DNA of 29,716 nucleotides from CALWRM01 sp050309765 (GTDB taxonomy: Bacteria; Bacillota; Clostridia; Christensenellales; UBA1750): contig JBNRMU010000122.1 in the NCBI GenBank assembly GCA_050309765.1, forward strand, positions 1 to 29,716, read 5' to 3'. Below, piece by piece: positions 16,220 through 23,536 of the stretch; the stretch's first letter is position 1; the number at the start of each line of letters is the position of its first letter. The notes under the pieces are model-generated. The model did not search any database. It was not told where the DNA came from and saw nothing but the letters and a program-made list of their open reading frames with translations. The position numbers and the translations under genes were made by a program.

Positions 16220-17257
16220 TCACTGGTTGTGGCTGCGCAGGAAATCCTGGATGTAAACGCCGAAGAATTCCGTCGGCTCGTTGTTGAAGCTCTGAATCAA
16301 ACAGGGACCGGCATGGGGATGGAAATCCCAGGCGGTAAAGTGATAGTTGTGCTCGTCAATCCAGGAGAGGATGCGATGCAGCCACTCGTCGCTGGTGAGC
16401 ACCTGCTTGCCCTCGCGCGGGGCGGCCGCGTCGCCGTAATGGCCGAACTCACCGATGATGATCGGGTAACGATCGGCGATCAGGGTGGTGTGCGCGTCCC
16501 AGTCCAGGGGCTTCCAGGGATACACATGCGTATCGTACAGGATGCCGTTGCCGCCCTTGTCGTCGATGGCGTAGCCCTGGTCGATGCCCTCGAGCCAGTA
16601 ACCCCAGTCCAGGCCGCTGATCATGAGCAGGTTCTTGGCTCCCACTGCGCGGATGGTGTCGGCGATTTTCTGCATGCCGGGCGTGTGGTAGGTGCGGGTG
16701 GTTTCCTTATCCTTATCCTTGGACACATGGGACTTGTCGGAGAAGGTTTCGGTGATATAACCACCGTTTTTCCAGGTCTCCCAGTCGATGCCCATGGGTT
16801 CGTTGTACAGATCGAAGATGACGGCGGGGTGGTTCTTGTAGCGTTTGGCCAGATCCTTCCAGAACAAAAGGGAATTGGTATCCGCCATGCGGTGCTGGCC
16901 GATGGCGTCGCCCCATTGGTTCATATCGTTCCAGTGCAGATCGAGGATGGCATACTTGCCGCGGTCATACAGCGCCTCCACCAGGGAGTCCACCAACTGA
17001 CGATATTTTTCGCCGTCGATGTCGCCGTTTTCCTGCTGCTCGTCGGCAAAGCCAAACCAACGGCTCTGCGCCAGAGGCAGGCGCACGACGTTGGCCTTCC
17101 ACTCGTCACAGGCATAGCAGACGGAGGAGAGGATATCGTCGTCCTCGGAGGCCCATTCCAGGCCGGCGCGGTTTACGCCCAGCAGGCGCACTTCCTCGCC
17201 GCGGACGTTTTTGAGCTTGTTGCCTTCTGCGTGCAGCATCATATCGGGGTTTTTCAT
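16220..17257 (-). CDS. Glycoside hydrolase family 5-like endoglycosidase, cytoplasmic
   Basis: The 345-residue protein is a GH5-type TIM-barrel glycosidase. The acid/base is E153 in DLYNEP and the nucleophile is E270 in PIIIGEFGHYG, with LDLHWNDMNQWGD and DTHVYPW supplying other conserved barrel residues. Family activities include cellulase, mannanase, xyloglucanase and others; the substrate is not decided by these motifs. No signal peptide or membrane segment is present, so it should act inside the cell, probably on imported oligosaccharides. The ATG at 17257 sits 8 nt from AAGGAGG; an ATG two codons earlier is too close to it, and a longer frame upstream is rejected. It has its own terminator and a possible promoter, next to the YesN/YesM and transport genes. 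Confidence 0.92.
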   Translation of the reverse strand: MKNPDMMLHAEGNKLKNVRGEEVRLLGVNRAGLEWASEDDDILSSVCYACDEWKANVVRLPLAQSRWFGFADEQQENGDIDGEKYRQLVDSLVEALYDRGKYAILDLHWNDMNQWGDAIGQHRMADTNSLLFWKDLAKRYKNHPAVIFDLYNEPMGIDWETWKNGGYITETFSDKSHVSKDKDKETTRTYHTPGMQKIADTIRAVGAKNLLMISGLDWGYWLEGIDQGYAIDDKGGNGILYDTHVYPWKPLDWDAHTTLIADRYPIIIGEFGHYGDAAAPREGKQVLTSDEWLHRILSWIDEHNYHFTAWDFHPHAGPCLIQSFNNEPTEFFGVYIQDFLRSHNQ

Positions 17258-17308
17258 ACGCATTTCCTCCTTGAAGATGGACGCTTTAGAATGGCGGTCG
17301 CCGTATAG

Positions 17309-17348
17309 CCGTCCCTTATACAATACTAGGGAACAAACCCGGTTTCAA
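17309..17348 (-). promoter_or_regulatory. Candidate promoter of the GH5 gene
   Basis: Minus strand: TTGAAA, 17 bp, TATTGT in the region about 17317-17346, roughly 60-90 bp before the GH5 start. A similarly spaced TTGCTT and TAGTAT pair overlaps it. The match is moderate, so the exact -10 is uncertain. Confidence 0.35.
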
Positions 17349-17407
17349 GCAACAGACGCAACAAATCAATTTCTTATAAATAAGTAATCGTTTCAAACGG
17401 ACAGCAA

Positions 17408-17436
17408 CAGGCCCCGCAGTGTAATAGCGGGGCCTG
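17408..17436 (-). terminator. GC-rich hairpin after the conserved unknown gene, probable terminator
   Basis: CAGGCCCCGC (17408-17417) and GCGGGGCCTG (17427-17436) form a perfect 10-bp stem with a 9-nt loop. On the minus strand the following UUGCUGU is only weakly U-rich, so termination may be partial, with some read-through into GH5. Confidence 0.65.
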
Positions 17437-17450
17437 ATCATGCACAGGGA

Positions 17451-18302
17451 TTATTTCACCATGATGTCGGACTTGGAGGAGCTGCCGCGTCCCTCAATAT
17501 CAGGCGGGCGGCGCTCGATGGCGGCCAGGGCGATCTCCACATCTTCGTGCACCTCTTCCACGGAGGCGGCGCCGATGGTGACCATGTCGCAGGGGCGCAG
17601 TGTGGCGTAGGAGAAGGTGATGCCCACAAAGGGCGAGCAGCGGCCGGCGGCCATGGACTTGATGCTCATGACGGGCTTTTTCGCGTTCCAGATGACCTTA
17701 TGCACGTATTCGATCTCCACCTGCATCAAAAACCCCATGCAGTTGTACAACTGGATATAGGTTTCCACATCGTACTCGTTCAGGTCGGAGTAGAGAATCA
17801 GCTCCGGCATGTGGGCGGAAAGGCCGGGGATCATGCCGCGGTCGCGGATCATGCTGGTGTAGTCCGGCAGGCGATCGATGATCTGCTTGTTCTTGTTGAC
17901 AAGCTGTTCCGCTACCTGGTGATGCAGCAGGCAAAAATCGCTGCCGCCGGCGCGGGATTTGTCGAAGGTTGCCTCTGCCGAGCGGCGGCCTTCCGCCGTG
18001 TCGTCCACGCAGGGCGATGGCGTGTCGATACGGATGATGCGCTTGCCCGTGGCGTCCTCAGCCATCTTGATGGCGTCGAAGGCGTAGGGCACGTTGCTGA
18101 GCGGCCCCATGACCGCGTTGATGTCGTACTCCAGATAGGCTTTCAGAATCTCCGCGGTGGCCTTGGCGTTGCCGTTCTTCTGCAAGATCTGCTTATCGGC
18201 GGCGCTGCTGGTGTGCGACCAGCCAAAGAGCCAGTTGGTGCCGATGAGCATGCGGGGAAGGGACATGCCGCCGACCATGGTTCTGGGAAAACTCGCTGCC
18301 AT
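17451..18302 (-). CDS. Conserved protein of unknown function, possible aldo-keto-reductase-like TIM barrel
   Basis: I do not recognise a named family for this 283-residue protein. It starts MAASFPRTMVGGMSLPRMLIG and has alternating beta/alpha pattern with IMGP-like turns (AVMGPLSNVPYAFDAI), DTPSP, FCLLHHQ, LSAHMPE, and a C-terminal run KKPVMSIKSMAAGR then MVTIGAASVEEVHEDVEIAL. That last part resembles the end of aldo-keto-reductase-like barrels, in which KPVM and MKPLAAGR are common, but no catalytic Tyr/Lys set is clear. The ATG at 18302 has GGAGG 9 nt upstream. It follows the HEAT-repeat gene by 62 bp on the same strand and precedes GH5, so it may serve carbohydrate metabolism (inference). 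Confidence 0.75.
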   Translation of the reverse strand: MAASFPRTMVGGMSLPRMLIGTNWLFGWSHTSSAADKQILQKNGNAKATAEILKAYLEYDINAVMGPLSNVPYAFDAIKMAEDATGKRIIRIDTPSPCVDDTAEGRRSAEATFDKSRAGGSDFCLLHHQVAEQLVNKNKQIIDRLPDYTSMIRDRGMIPGLSAHMPELILYSDLNEYDVETYIQLYNCMGFLMQVEIEYVHKVIWNAKKPVMSIKSMAAGRCSPFVGITFSYATLRPCDMVTIGAASVEEVHEDVEIALAAIERRPPDIEGRGSSSKSDIMVK

Positions 18303-18364
18303 AGCTGTATTCCTCCACTTATATTATTTCGCGCACTTTGCGCAAAAAGCCTAGCTAGACGGGA

Positions 18365-19516
18365 TCAGAGCTCTGGACCTATGTATTTGTAGTCCTGGGC
18401 GCTGCCCTCCTCGTCGGGAAGGACCTTGATCAGCTGCACGCCCTCCTCGCCGATGAGCTTATCCGTGTATAGGGCATGGAGCAGATCGCCCGCCTTTTTG
18501 CGGATGGGCTGCTCCTCCAGATGCACCATATCCACCAGGCGCTTGACCAGCACCGGCTTGGTATCGCCATAGCGGGCCAGCAGATATCCCGCCTCCTTGG
18601 AGGCCGCCTTGGTCTGCACCAGCCAAAGCAGCAGGGCGCTGCGGGCCGATTCGCGGTTCAGCCGGTCCAGCAGGGCAATAATGGATGGCCAGAGGCTTTC
18701 GTCCATCTGGTTGAGGCAGGTCACCAGGGTCTGCGCCAGGCCATCCGCAGCCTTGCCTTCCAGATGTTCGAACAGCAGATCGCACAGCTCGTCGTTTGGC
18801 AGGCACTGGATCAGAAGCTGCGCGCGCTGCATATCCTCGAAATCTTCGCCCAGATACCCGGCCAGGGCCTGCCGTCCCAGCTCGCCGCAGCCGCAAAGCT
18901 CGCGCGCCGCCTGTATCCTCAGGCGCACAGGCGCATCGCCGTGTTCGCGCAAAAAGCGGTGCAGAACCTGGATGGCGGGTACGCTGGCAAGCTCGCCCAA
19001 CGTGGTGAGCACGCTGCGGCAAAGGCTGTTGCTCCAAAGGAGATAGCGCACCTGCCCCGCTTCGCCGGGGGTTTGCAGTTGCTGTTGCAACAGGCGTTCC
19101 ATGGCGGTGATTACCTGGGGATCGCGGCTTTTCTTTAGGACTGTCAGCGCCTGGGCGGAAAGATCGGGGTTTTCCAGGGCGCGGATCGCGCCCTCCATCG
19201 CTTCTGGGCTGCCGATGGAGCAAAGCCCGCCCAGGATCGGCGTGGGGTTTTGCCCCTCCTTGCCCAGCGCTTCCAGCAAAACAGGCGTTGCCGCCGCGTT
19301 TTTCAGGTGGGAGATTTCGTGCTGCGCGGCGTCCCAGACGGAAAAATCGTCGTGCTGGCTCAATTTCAGCAGGGCGCGGGCCGCATCCGCCGTACCGATA
19401 CGCCCAAGGGCGGCGATGGCGGCGCGGCTGTCCTTGTCGCGGCGGTTGCGCGCGATGCGATACAGCGCGTCCACCTTATTCTTTTTTTCCAGGTTTTCCA
19501 AAGAAGCAAATGCCAT
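18365..19516 (-). CDS. HEAT-repeat (PBS-lyase-type) protein
   Basis: The 383-residue protein is made almost entirely of short paired helices of about 30 residues. Examples are SRAAIAALGRIGTADAARALLKLSQ, VWDAAQHEISHLKNAAATPVLLEALG and EAMEGAIRALENPDLSAQALTVLKKS; such HEAT or PBS-lyase-like repeats form a curved protein-binding scaffold. There is no signal peptide, membrane segment or catalytic domain, so it is likely cytoplasmic. The start is the ATG at 19516, with only a weak G-rich ribosome site, but a strong promoter lies upstream. It is first in a unit with the unknown gene. Its partner is not known. Confidence 0.82.
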   Translation of the reverse strand: MAFASLENLEKKNKVDALYRIARNRRDKDSRAAIAALGRIGTADAARALLKLSQHDDFSVWDAAQHEISHLKNAAATPVLLEALGKEGQNPTPILGGLCSIGSPEAMEGAIRALENPDLSAQALTVLKKSRDPQVITAMERLLQQQLQTPGEAGQVRYLLWSNSLCRSVLTTLGELASVPAIQVLHRFLREHGDAPVRLRIQAARELCGCGELGRQALAGYLGEDFEDMQRAQLLIQCLPNDELCDLLFEHLEGKAADGLAQTLVTCLNQMDESLWPSIIALLDRLNRESARSALLLWLVQTKAASKEAGYLLARYGDTKPVLVKRLVDMVHLEEQPIRKKAGDLLHALYTDKLIGEEGVQLIKVLPDEEGSAQDYKYIGPEL

Positions 19517-19555
19517 CTCGTCCGCCCCCGTCCTTGGCCGCGTTTTATCAATACC

Positions 19556-19584
19556 AGCATACCCGCATTTTTACCCGCTGTCAA
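19556..19584 (-). promoter_or_regulatory. Sigma-A promoter of the HEAT-repeat gene
   Basis: Minus strand: perfect -35 TTGACA (19579-19584), 17-bp spacer, -10 TATGCT (19556-19561), about 40 bp before the start codon. Confidence 0.75.
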
Positions 19585-19725
19585 TGGAAGCCGGCCGGAA
19601 ATGCAGAGGGAGAAAAAGCCTGCGGCAAAGGGCAAACATGAGCGATTTGGCAATCATTTTGTCCTCATTGTGTGCTATGCTAAGATTGTTCCGGCAGGAA
19701 AGAATCGGGGAAGGAGGGCGGTCCG

Positions 19726-20997
19726 GTGGAAACGCGCCTTGCGCTGCAAAAGATTCTGGATACGATCGACGAACGCATCCAGACGCCGCTGTGCCTGGAG
19801 GAGCTCTGCCGCCTGGCCGGCTACTCCCTGCCGCAGCTTGGCCGCCTGTTCCGCTCCCTGGTGGGGGTAAGCCCGCACACCTATATCCTGCGCCGCCGCC
19901 TTTTGTACGCGGTGTACGACATCGCCGGCGGAAGCAAGGGCATAGACGCTGCCCTGCGCTTCGGCTTTGCCAGCTATTCCGGCTTTTATCGGGCCTTTGT
20001 GCGCGAATTCGGCAGTTCGCCCAGCGCGTTCATCAAGGCGCACGCCGCCGCCCGTCCTTACCGCATCAACATCCTACAGGAGGAGCACATCATGATCGGC
20101 CAGACACAGCTCAAGCGGGTCCTTGCCTGCTGGAATCTGCAAAACGAGACGATTCAAAGCGTCTACCGCCCAAGCACGGGCGCAAAGGAGGAGAACGCCT
20201 ACCGCGTGGGCGAAAGGTACGTCGTCAAGCTTTCGACCAATCTGGCCGTGCTGCAAAAGGCGCAGCGCCTGACGGCAGCGCTGAAGGCCGCCGGCGTGCC
20301 GGTGGCGGAAACGATCCCGACGGCCGACGGCAGGGACTTTGCCCGGGACGGCGAAGTGTACTTTTTTCTTTCGCAAAGGCTGCAGGGTGCGCCGCTTGGC
20401 AGCGAGGCGCTGCTCAGGCAAGCGGACCTTGCCCGGCGCGTGGGCGCGGGCATTGCCCGCCTGCACGGGGCGCTTTTGCAGCTGGACGGCGAGGGCCTTG
20501 ACCGCATGGAGCTGATGTGCGACAGCCTCGACGAGCTGGAAAGGGTGCAGACGCGGACCGGCCTTCCGGAGAGCTTTGTGCAGGAGTACGGTCGGGCGGC
20601 GCCGCTTTTGCAGCGTTTGCCCAGCCAGATCATCCACCGCGACCTGAACCCCTCCAACATATTGTTTGAAGGTGGCGAGCTTTCGGGCTTTGTGGACTTC
20701 GATCTGGCGGCGATCGGCCCGCGCGTCTTTGACCTGTGCTACTTTGCCACCGCCGTTTTGTCCGAAACGCTGCCGCGGCACAGGGTGGAGCGCAACCAAT
20801 GGGATGCGCTTGTGCAGAACCTGCTTGCGGGCTATGAAAGCTTGGAGAAGCTGACCGATGAAGAAAAGCAGGCCCTGCCCTATGTGATGCTTTCCAACCA
20901 GGTGCAGGCCATTGCCTATTTTTCCAAGCTGGACCGCTATGCCCATCTTGCGCAAACGAACATCCGCATGCTGCGCTTTCTGTGCGGGGACGATTAG
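19726..20997 (+). CDS. AraC-type DNA-binding domain fused to an APH/choline-kinase-like phosphotransferase domain
   Basis: The 423-residue protein joins two domains. Residues 1-105 hold the two helix-turn-helix units of the AraC/XylS family (LCLEELCRLAGYSLPQLGRLF and GIDAALRFGFASYSGFYRAFVREFGSSP). From about 120 to 420 it is a kinase-like fold: K168 in RYVVKLS at the ATP-binding position, IIHRDLNPSN (H304, D306, N311) as catalytic loop and GFVDFDLA (D324) as metal site. These are the key residues of aminoglycoside/choline/homoserine-kinase-type enzymes, so it is probably active; substrate unknown. The HTH is N-terminal, as in SoxS/Rob-type relatives, and the usual ligand domain is replaced by the kinase. 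The GTG at 19726 is chosen for AAGGAGG 8 nt upstream. It could be a regulator that senses its kinase substrate. Confidence 0.88.
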   Translation: METRLALQKILDTIDERIQTPLCLEELCRLAGYSLPQLGRLFRSLVGVSPHTYILRRRLLYAVYDIAGGSKGIDAALRFGFASYSGFYRAFVREFGSSPSAFIKAHAAARPYRINILQEEHIMIGQTQLKRVLACWNLQNETIQSVYRPSTGAKEENAYRVGERYVVKLSTNLAVLQKAQRLTAALKAAGVPVAETIPTADGRDFARDGEVYFFLSQRLQGAPLGSEALLRQADLARRVGAGIARLHGALLQLDGEGLDRMELMCDSLDELERVQTRTGLPESFVQEYGRAAPLLQRLPSQIIHRDLNPSNILFEGGELSGFVDFDLAAIGPRVFDLCYFATAVLSETLPRHRVERNQWDALVQNLLAGYESLEKLTDEEKQALPYVMLSNQVQAIAYFSKLDRYAHLAQTNIRMLRFLCGDD

Positions 20998-21024
20998 GCG
21001 TGAAGCCTGGCCTGTACCCAAATG

Positions 21025-21058
21025 AAAAAAGAACCGGCGAAGCGCTTCGCCGGTTCCT
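21025..21058 (-). terminator. Intrinsic terminator of serC-serA, probably bidirectional
   Basis: GAACCGGCGAAGC and GCTTCGCCGGTTC (21031-21056) form a long perfect palindromic stem. On the minus strand six U follow (21030-21025). On the plus strand it also lies just after the AraC-kinase fusion gene, with CCUUAUAUU following. Confidence 0.9.
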
Positions 21059-21079
21059 TATATTATGCGGGGATATGCT

Positions 21080-22246
21080 TTACTTGATCACGCGCACGCG
21101 CAGCACGCCCTCGATCTTTTTGAGGTCTTCCAGGGCCTTTTCGGTGGCGGGAACGTCCAGATCCAGCACGGTATAGGCCGCGCTCTGGCGGGAGCGGTTG
21201 ACCATGTGCGAGATGTTCAGGCCGTCGGATGCAAAGGCAGCGGTGATTTGCGAGATCATGTTGGGCACGTTGCGGTGGATCACCGCCACGCGATGGAACT
21301 CGGGCTCGCCCAGCTCCAGATTGGGCAGGTTGACCGAGTTGCGGATGGAACCGTACAGCAGGTAATCCCTGGTCTGGGCGGCGGCCATCTGTGCGCAGTT
21401 TTCCTCGGATTCGGGGGTGGAGGCGCCCAGATGCGGAATGCATAGCACGCCCGGCACGCCCAGCAGATCGTCGCTGGGGAAGTCCACCACGTACTTGCGC
21501 AGCTGACCGGACAAAAGGGCTTCCTTGATGGCGTCGTTATCGGCCAGCTCGTTGCGGGACAGGTTCAGAAGGACCGCGCCCTTCTTCATCTTGGCAATGA
21601 ACTCGGCGTTAATCATGTGCTTGGTGTCCTTGTTGTAGGGCACGTGCACGGACAGGTAATCGGCCTCGGCGATGAGCGCGTCCTGGGAGGCAGCCTTGAC
21701 CACCTTGCGGGAAAGCGCCCAGGCATTTTCTACGGAAAGATAGGGATCATAGCCATGCACCTTCATGTGCAGATGGGTGGCGATGTTGGCAAGCTTCACG
21801 CCCACGGCGCCCAGGCCCAGCACGCCCAGGGTCTTGCCCTCGAGCTCGGGGCCGACGAACTGGCTCTTACCCTTTTCCACCAGCGGGGAGACCTCGTCGC
21901 CCTTGCCCTTTAGGGTCAGGGCCCACTCGATGCCGCCCACCACGTCGCGGGAGGCGAGCAGCAGCGCGCACACGGCCAGCTCCTTGACGGCGTTGGCATT
22001 GGCGCCAGGGGTATTGAACACGGCCACACCCTTTTCGGTCATGGCGTCCACGGGAATGTTGTTGTAGCCGGCGCCCGCGCGCACGACGGAGAGCAGGGAA
22101 TCGGGAACGGGCATGTCGTGCATCTTGGCGGAACGCACCAGGATGGCATCATACTCGTTGGCGTCCGCATCCACCTTGAACAGGGAAGGATCCAGCTCCT
22201 CGTGGATGATGGGCGAAATCGCGTTCAGCGTTTTGATGGTAAACAT
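21080..22246 (-). CDS. serA: D-3-phosphoglycerate dehydrogenase with ACT domain
   Basis: The 388-residue enzyme takes 3-phosphoglycerate to 3-phosphohydroxypyruvate, the first step of serine synthesis. It has the substrate domain, the NAD-binding site GLGAVG (144-149), catalytic R231 (LLNLSRNEL) and H272 (CIPHLGAST), and a C-terminal ACT domain (about 318-388) typical of feedback sensing by serine. The usual catalytic Glu before the His (DVFxxEP motif) is replaced here by DFPSDD, with D259 at that position; clostridial relatives of this short form have similar sequences. It starts directly after the serC stop (TAA then ATG), so translational coupling is likely. Confidence 0.96.
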   Translation of the reverse strand: MFTIKTLNAISPIIHEELDPSLFKVDADANEYDAILVRSAKMHDMPVPDSLLSVVRAGAGYNNIPVDAMTEKGVAVFNTPGANANAVKELAVCALLLASRDVVGGIEWALTLKGKGDEVSPLVEKGKSQFVGPELEGKTLGVLGLGAVGVKLANIATHLHMKVHGYDPYLSVENAWALSRKVVKAASQDALIAEADYLSVHVPYNKDTKHMINAEFIAKMKKGAVLLNLSRNELADNDAIKEALLSGQLRKYVVDFPSDDLLGVPGVLCIPHLGASTPESEENCAQMAAAQTRDYLLYGSIRNSVNLPNLELGEPEFHRVAVIHRNVPNMISQITAAFASDGLNISHMVNRSRQSAAYTVLDLDVPATEKALEDLKKIEGVLRVRVIK

Positions 22247-23335
22247 TTATGCGTTCTCCTTTTCGAACTTGTCCATGAACTGGATCAGCTTTTCGATGCC
22301 TTCGATGGGCATGGCGTTGTAGATGCTGGCGCGCATGCCGCCCACGGAGCGATGACCCTTGATGTTGACAAAGCCGGCCTTGTCGGCTTCGCTGCAGAAC
22401 TTCTTGTCCAGGTCGGTGTCGCCGGTGACGAAGGTGACGTTCATCATGGAGCGGTCGGGCTTGTTGACGGGGTTCTTGAACAGTTTGGACTGGTCGAGGA
22501 AGTCATACAGCAGGGCGGCCTTTTTCTCGTTGTACTTCTTCATCTCTTCCAAACCGCCGTTTTCCAGCAGCCACTGGAAGGTGAGGCCGGCCATGTAGAT
22601 GTCGAAGCAGGGCGGCGTGTTGTACATGGAGTTGCTGTTTACCATGGTCTCGTACTTGAGCATGGTGGGGGTGATGTCCAGCGCGTGGCCGACCAGGTCC
22701 TCGCGGATGATGACGATGGTCACGCCAGCGGGGGCCACGTTCTTCTGCGCGCCGGCCAGGATCAGGCCGTAGCGGCTCACGTCCACGGGCTCAGAGAGGA
22801 TGCAGGAGGACATATCGGCCACCAGGGGCACCTTGCCGGTGTTGGGCAACGTGGTGAAGCGGGTGCCGTAAATGGTGTTGTTCTGGCAGATATAGAAGTA
22901 ATCGGCATCGGGACGGAAGTCCTTTTCATCCCACTTGGGGATGTAGGAATAGCTGTCCTCACGGGAGGAGGCGACGACCTTGATATCGCCGTAGCGCTGG
23001 GCTTCCTTGATGGCGTTGTTGGCAAAGTTGCCGGAGTTGATGTAGTCGGCCTTGCCGGTCTTGTAGGCGGAAAGCAGGTTCAGGGGAACCTGGGCGAACT
23101 GCATAGACGCGCCGCCCTGCAGGAAAAGGACCTTATAGTTGTCCGGAATGCCCATCAGCGTGCGCAGATCGGCCTCAGCCCTGGCGATGATATCCTCGAA
23201 CATCTTGGAGCGGTGGCTCATCTCGGTTACGGACATGCCTGCGTCGCCATAACAAACGAATTCCGCCTGTGCTTTTTCCAGCACGGGAAGGGGAAGGGTG
23301 GAAGGGCCGGCAGAGAAGTTGTATACACGGTTCAT
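22247..23335 (-). CDS. serC: Phosphoserine aminotransferase
   Basis: The 362-residue PLP enzyme converts 3-phosphohydroxypyruvate and glutamate to phosphoserine, the second step of serine synthesis. The PLP-binding lysine is K198 in AGAQKNVAPAG, and VYNFSAGPSTLPLPVLEKAQ is the usual N-terminus. The C-terminal NIKGHRSVGGMRASIYNAMP is the signature of this class V aminotransferase. The ATG at 23335 is chosen as the conserved start; AGGAGG is 13 nt upstream, a long spacing. A TTG nine codons earlier would overlap that site and is rejected. It is first in serC-serA; phosphoserine phosphatase (serB) is not in the window. Confidence 0.96.
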   Translation of the reverse strand: MNRVYNFSAGPSTLPLPVLEKAQAEFVCYGDAGMSVTEMSHRSKMFEDIIARAEADLRTLMGIPDNYKVLFLQGGASMQFAQVPLNLLSAYKTGKADYINSGNFANNAIKEAQRYGDIKVVASSREDSYSYIPKWDEKDFRPDADYFYICQNNTIYGTRFTTLPNTGKVPLVADMSSCILSEPVDVSRYGLILAGAQKNVAPAGVTIVIIREDLVGHALDITPTMLKYETMVNSNSMYNTPPCFDIYMAGLTFQWLLENGGLEEMKKYNEKKAALLYDFLDQSKLFKNPVNKPDRSMMNVTFVTGDTDLDKKFCSEADKAGFVNIKGHRSVGGMRASIYNAMPIEGIEKLIQFMDKFEKENA

Positions 23336-23395
23336 ACTGAAATCAAATCCTCCTTTTGCCAAATCGTGTGGCGGATGCAGTCTATTCTTTCATAT

Positions 23396-23404
23396 ATTGT
23401 ACCA
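23396..23404 (-). promoter_or_regulatory. Extended -10 promoter of serC-serA
   Basis: Minus strand TG-G-TACAAT (-10 at 23396-23401 with TG at 23403-23404). The -35 region (about 23419-23424) has no good match and is covered by the operator-like palindrome described next. Confidence 0.6.
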
Positions 23405-23410
23405 TGCTCG

Positions 23411-23426
23411 AAATAGACGAACATTT
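23411..23426. repeat. Operator-like palindrome on the serC-serA promoter (copy 1)
   Basis: On the minus strand this is AAATGTTCGTCTATTT, with arms AAAT and ATTT in near-palindromic form. It matches copy 2 at 23497-23512 at 14 of 16 positions. It overlaps the -35 region of the serC-serA promoter, the usual place for a repressor or class II activator. Regulator unknown. Confidence 0.55.
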
Positions 23427-23496
23427 GCTAATTATTATACGCCTCAGAGGGCAGATTGACAATAAATCTACACAACGATTTTGCCCGCACTTGGTT

Positions 23497-23512
23497 AAAT
23501 GTTCGTACATTT
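23497..23512. repeat. Operator-like palindrome upstream of serC-serA (copy 2)
   Basis: Plus strand AAATGTTCGTACATTT, an imperfect palindrome with arms AAATGT and ACATTT. It lies 86 bp (centre to centre) from copy 1, close to a whole number of helical turns, and in inverted orientation. It sits in the gap after the amino acid kinase gene. Confidence 0.55.
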
Positions 23513-23536
23513 TATGCGTCGCCTGTTAAGGCCTTT

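Noticed and set aside
17380..17400. Possible catabolite-repression (cre) or LacI-type operator near the GH5 promoter (TTTGAAACGATTAC)
   Set aside because: The spacing between the AA and CG blocks is one base short of the cre consensus and the site is not properly palindromic.
23411..23512. SOS box (LexA) for the serC palindromes
   Set aside because: The Gram-positive SOS box needs GAAC and GTTC arms facing with a 4-bp spacer; here the core is GTTCGTAC, which does not fit.
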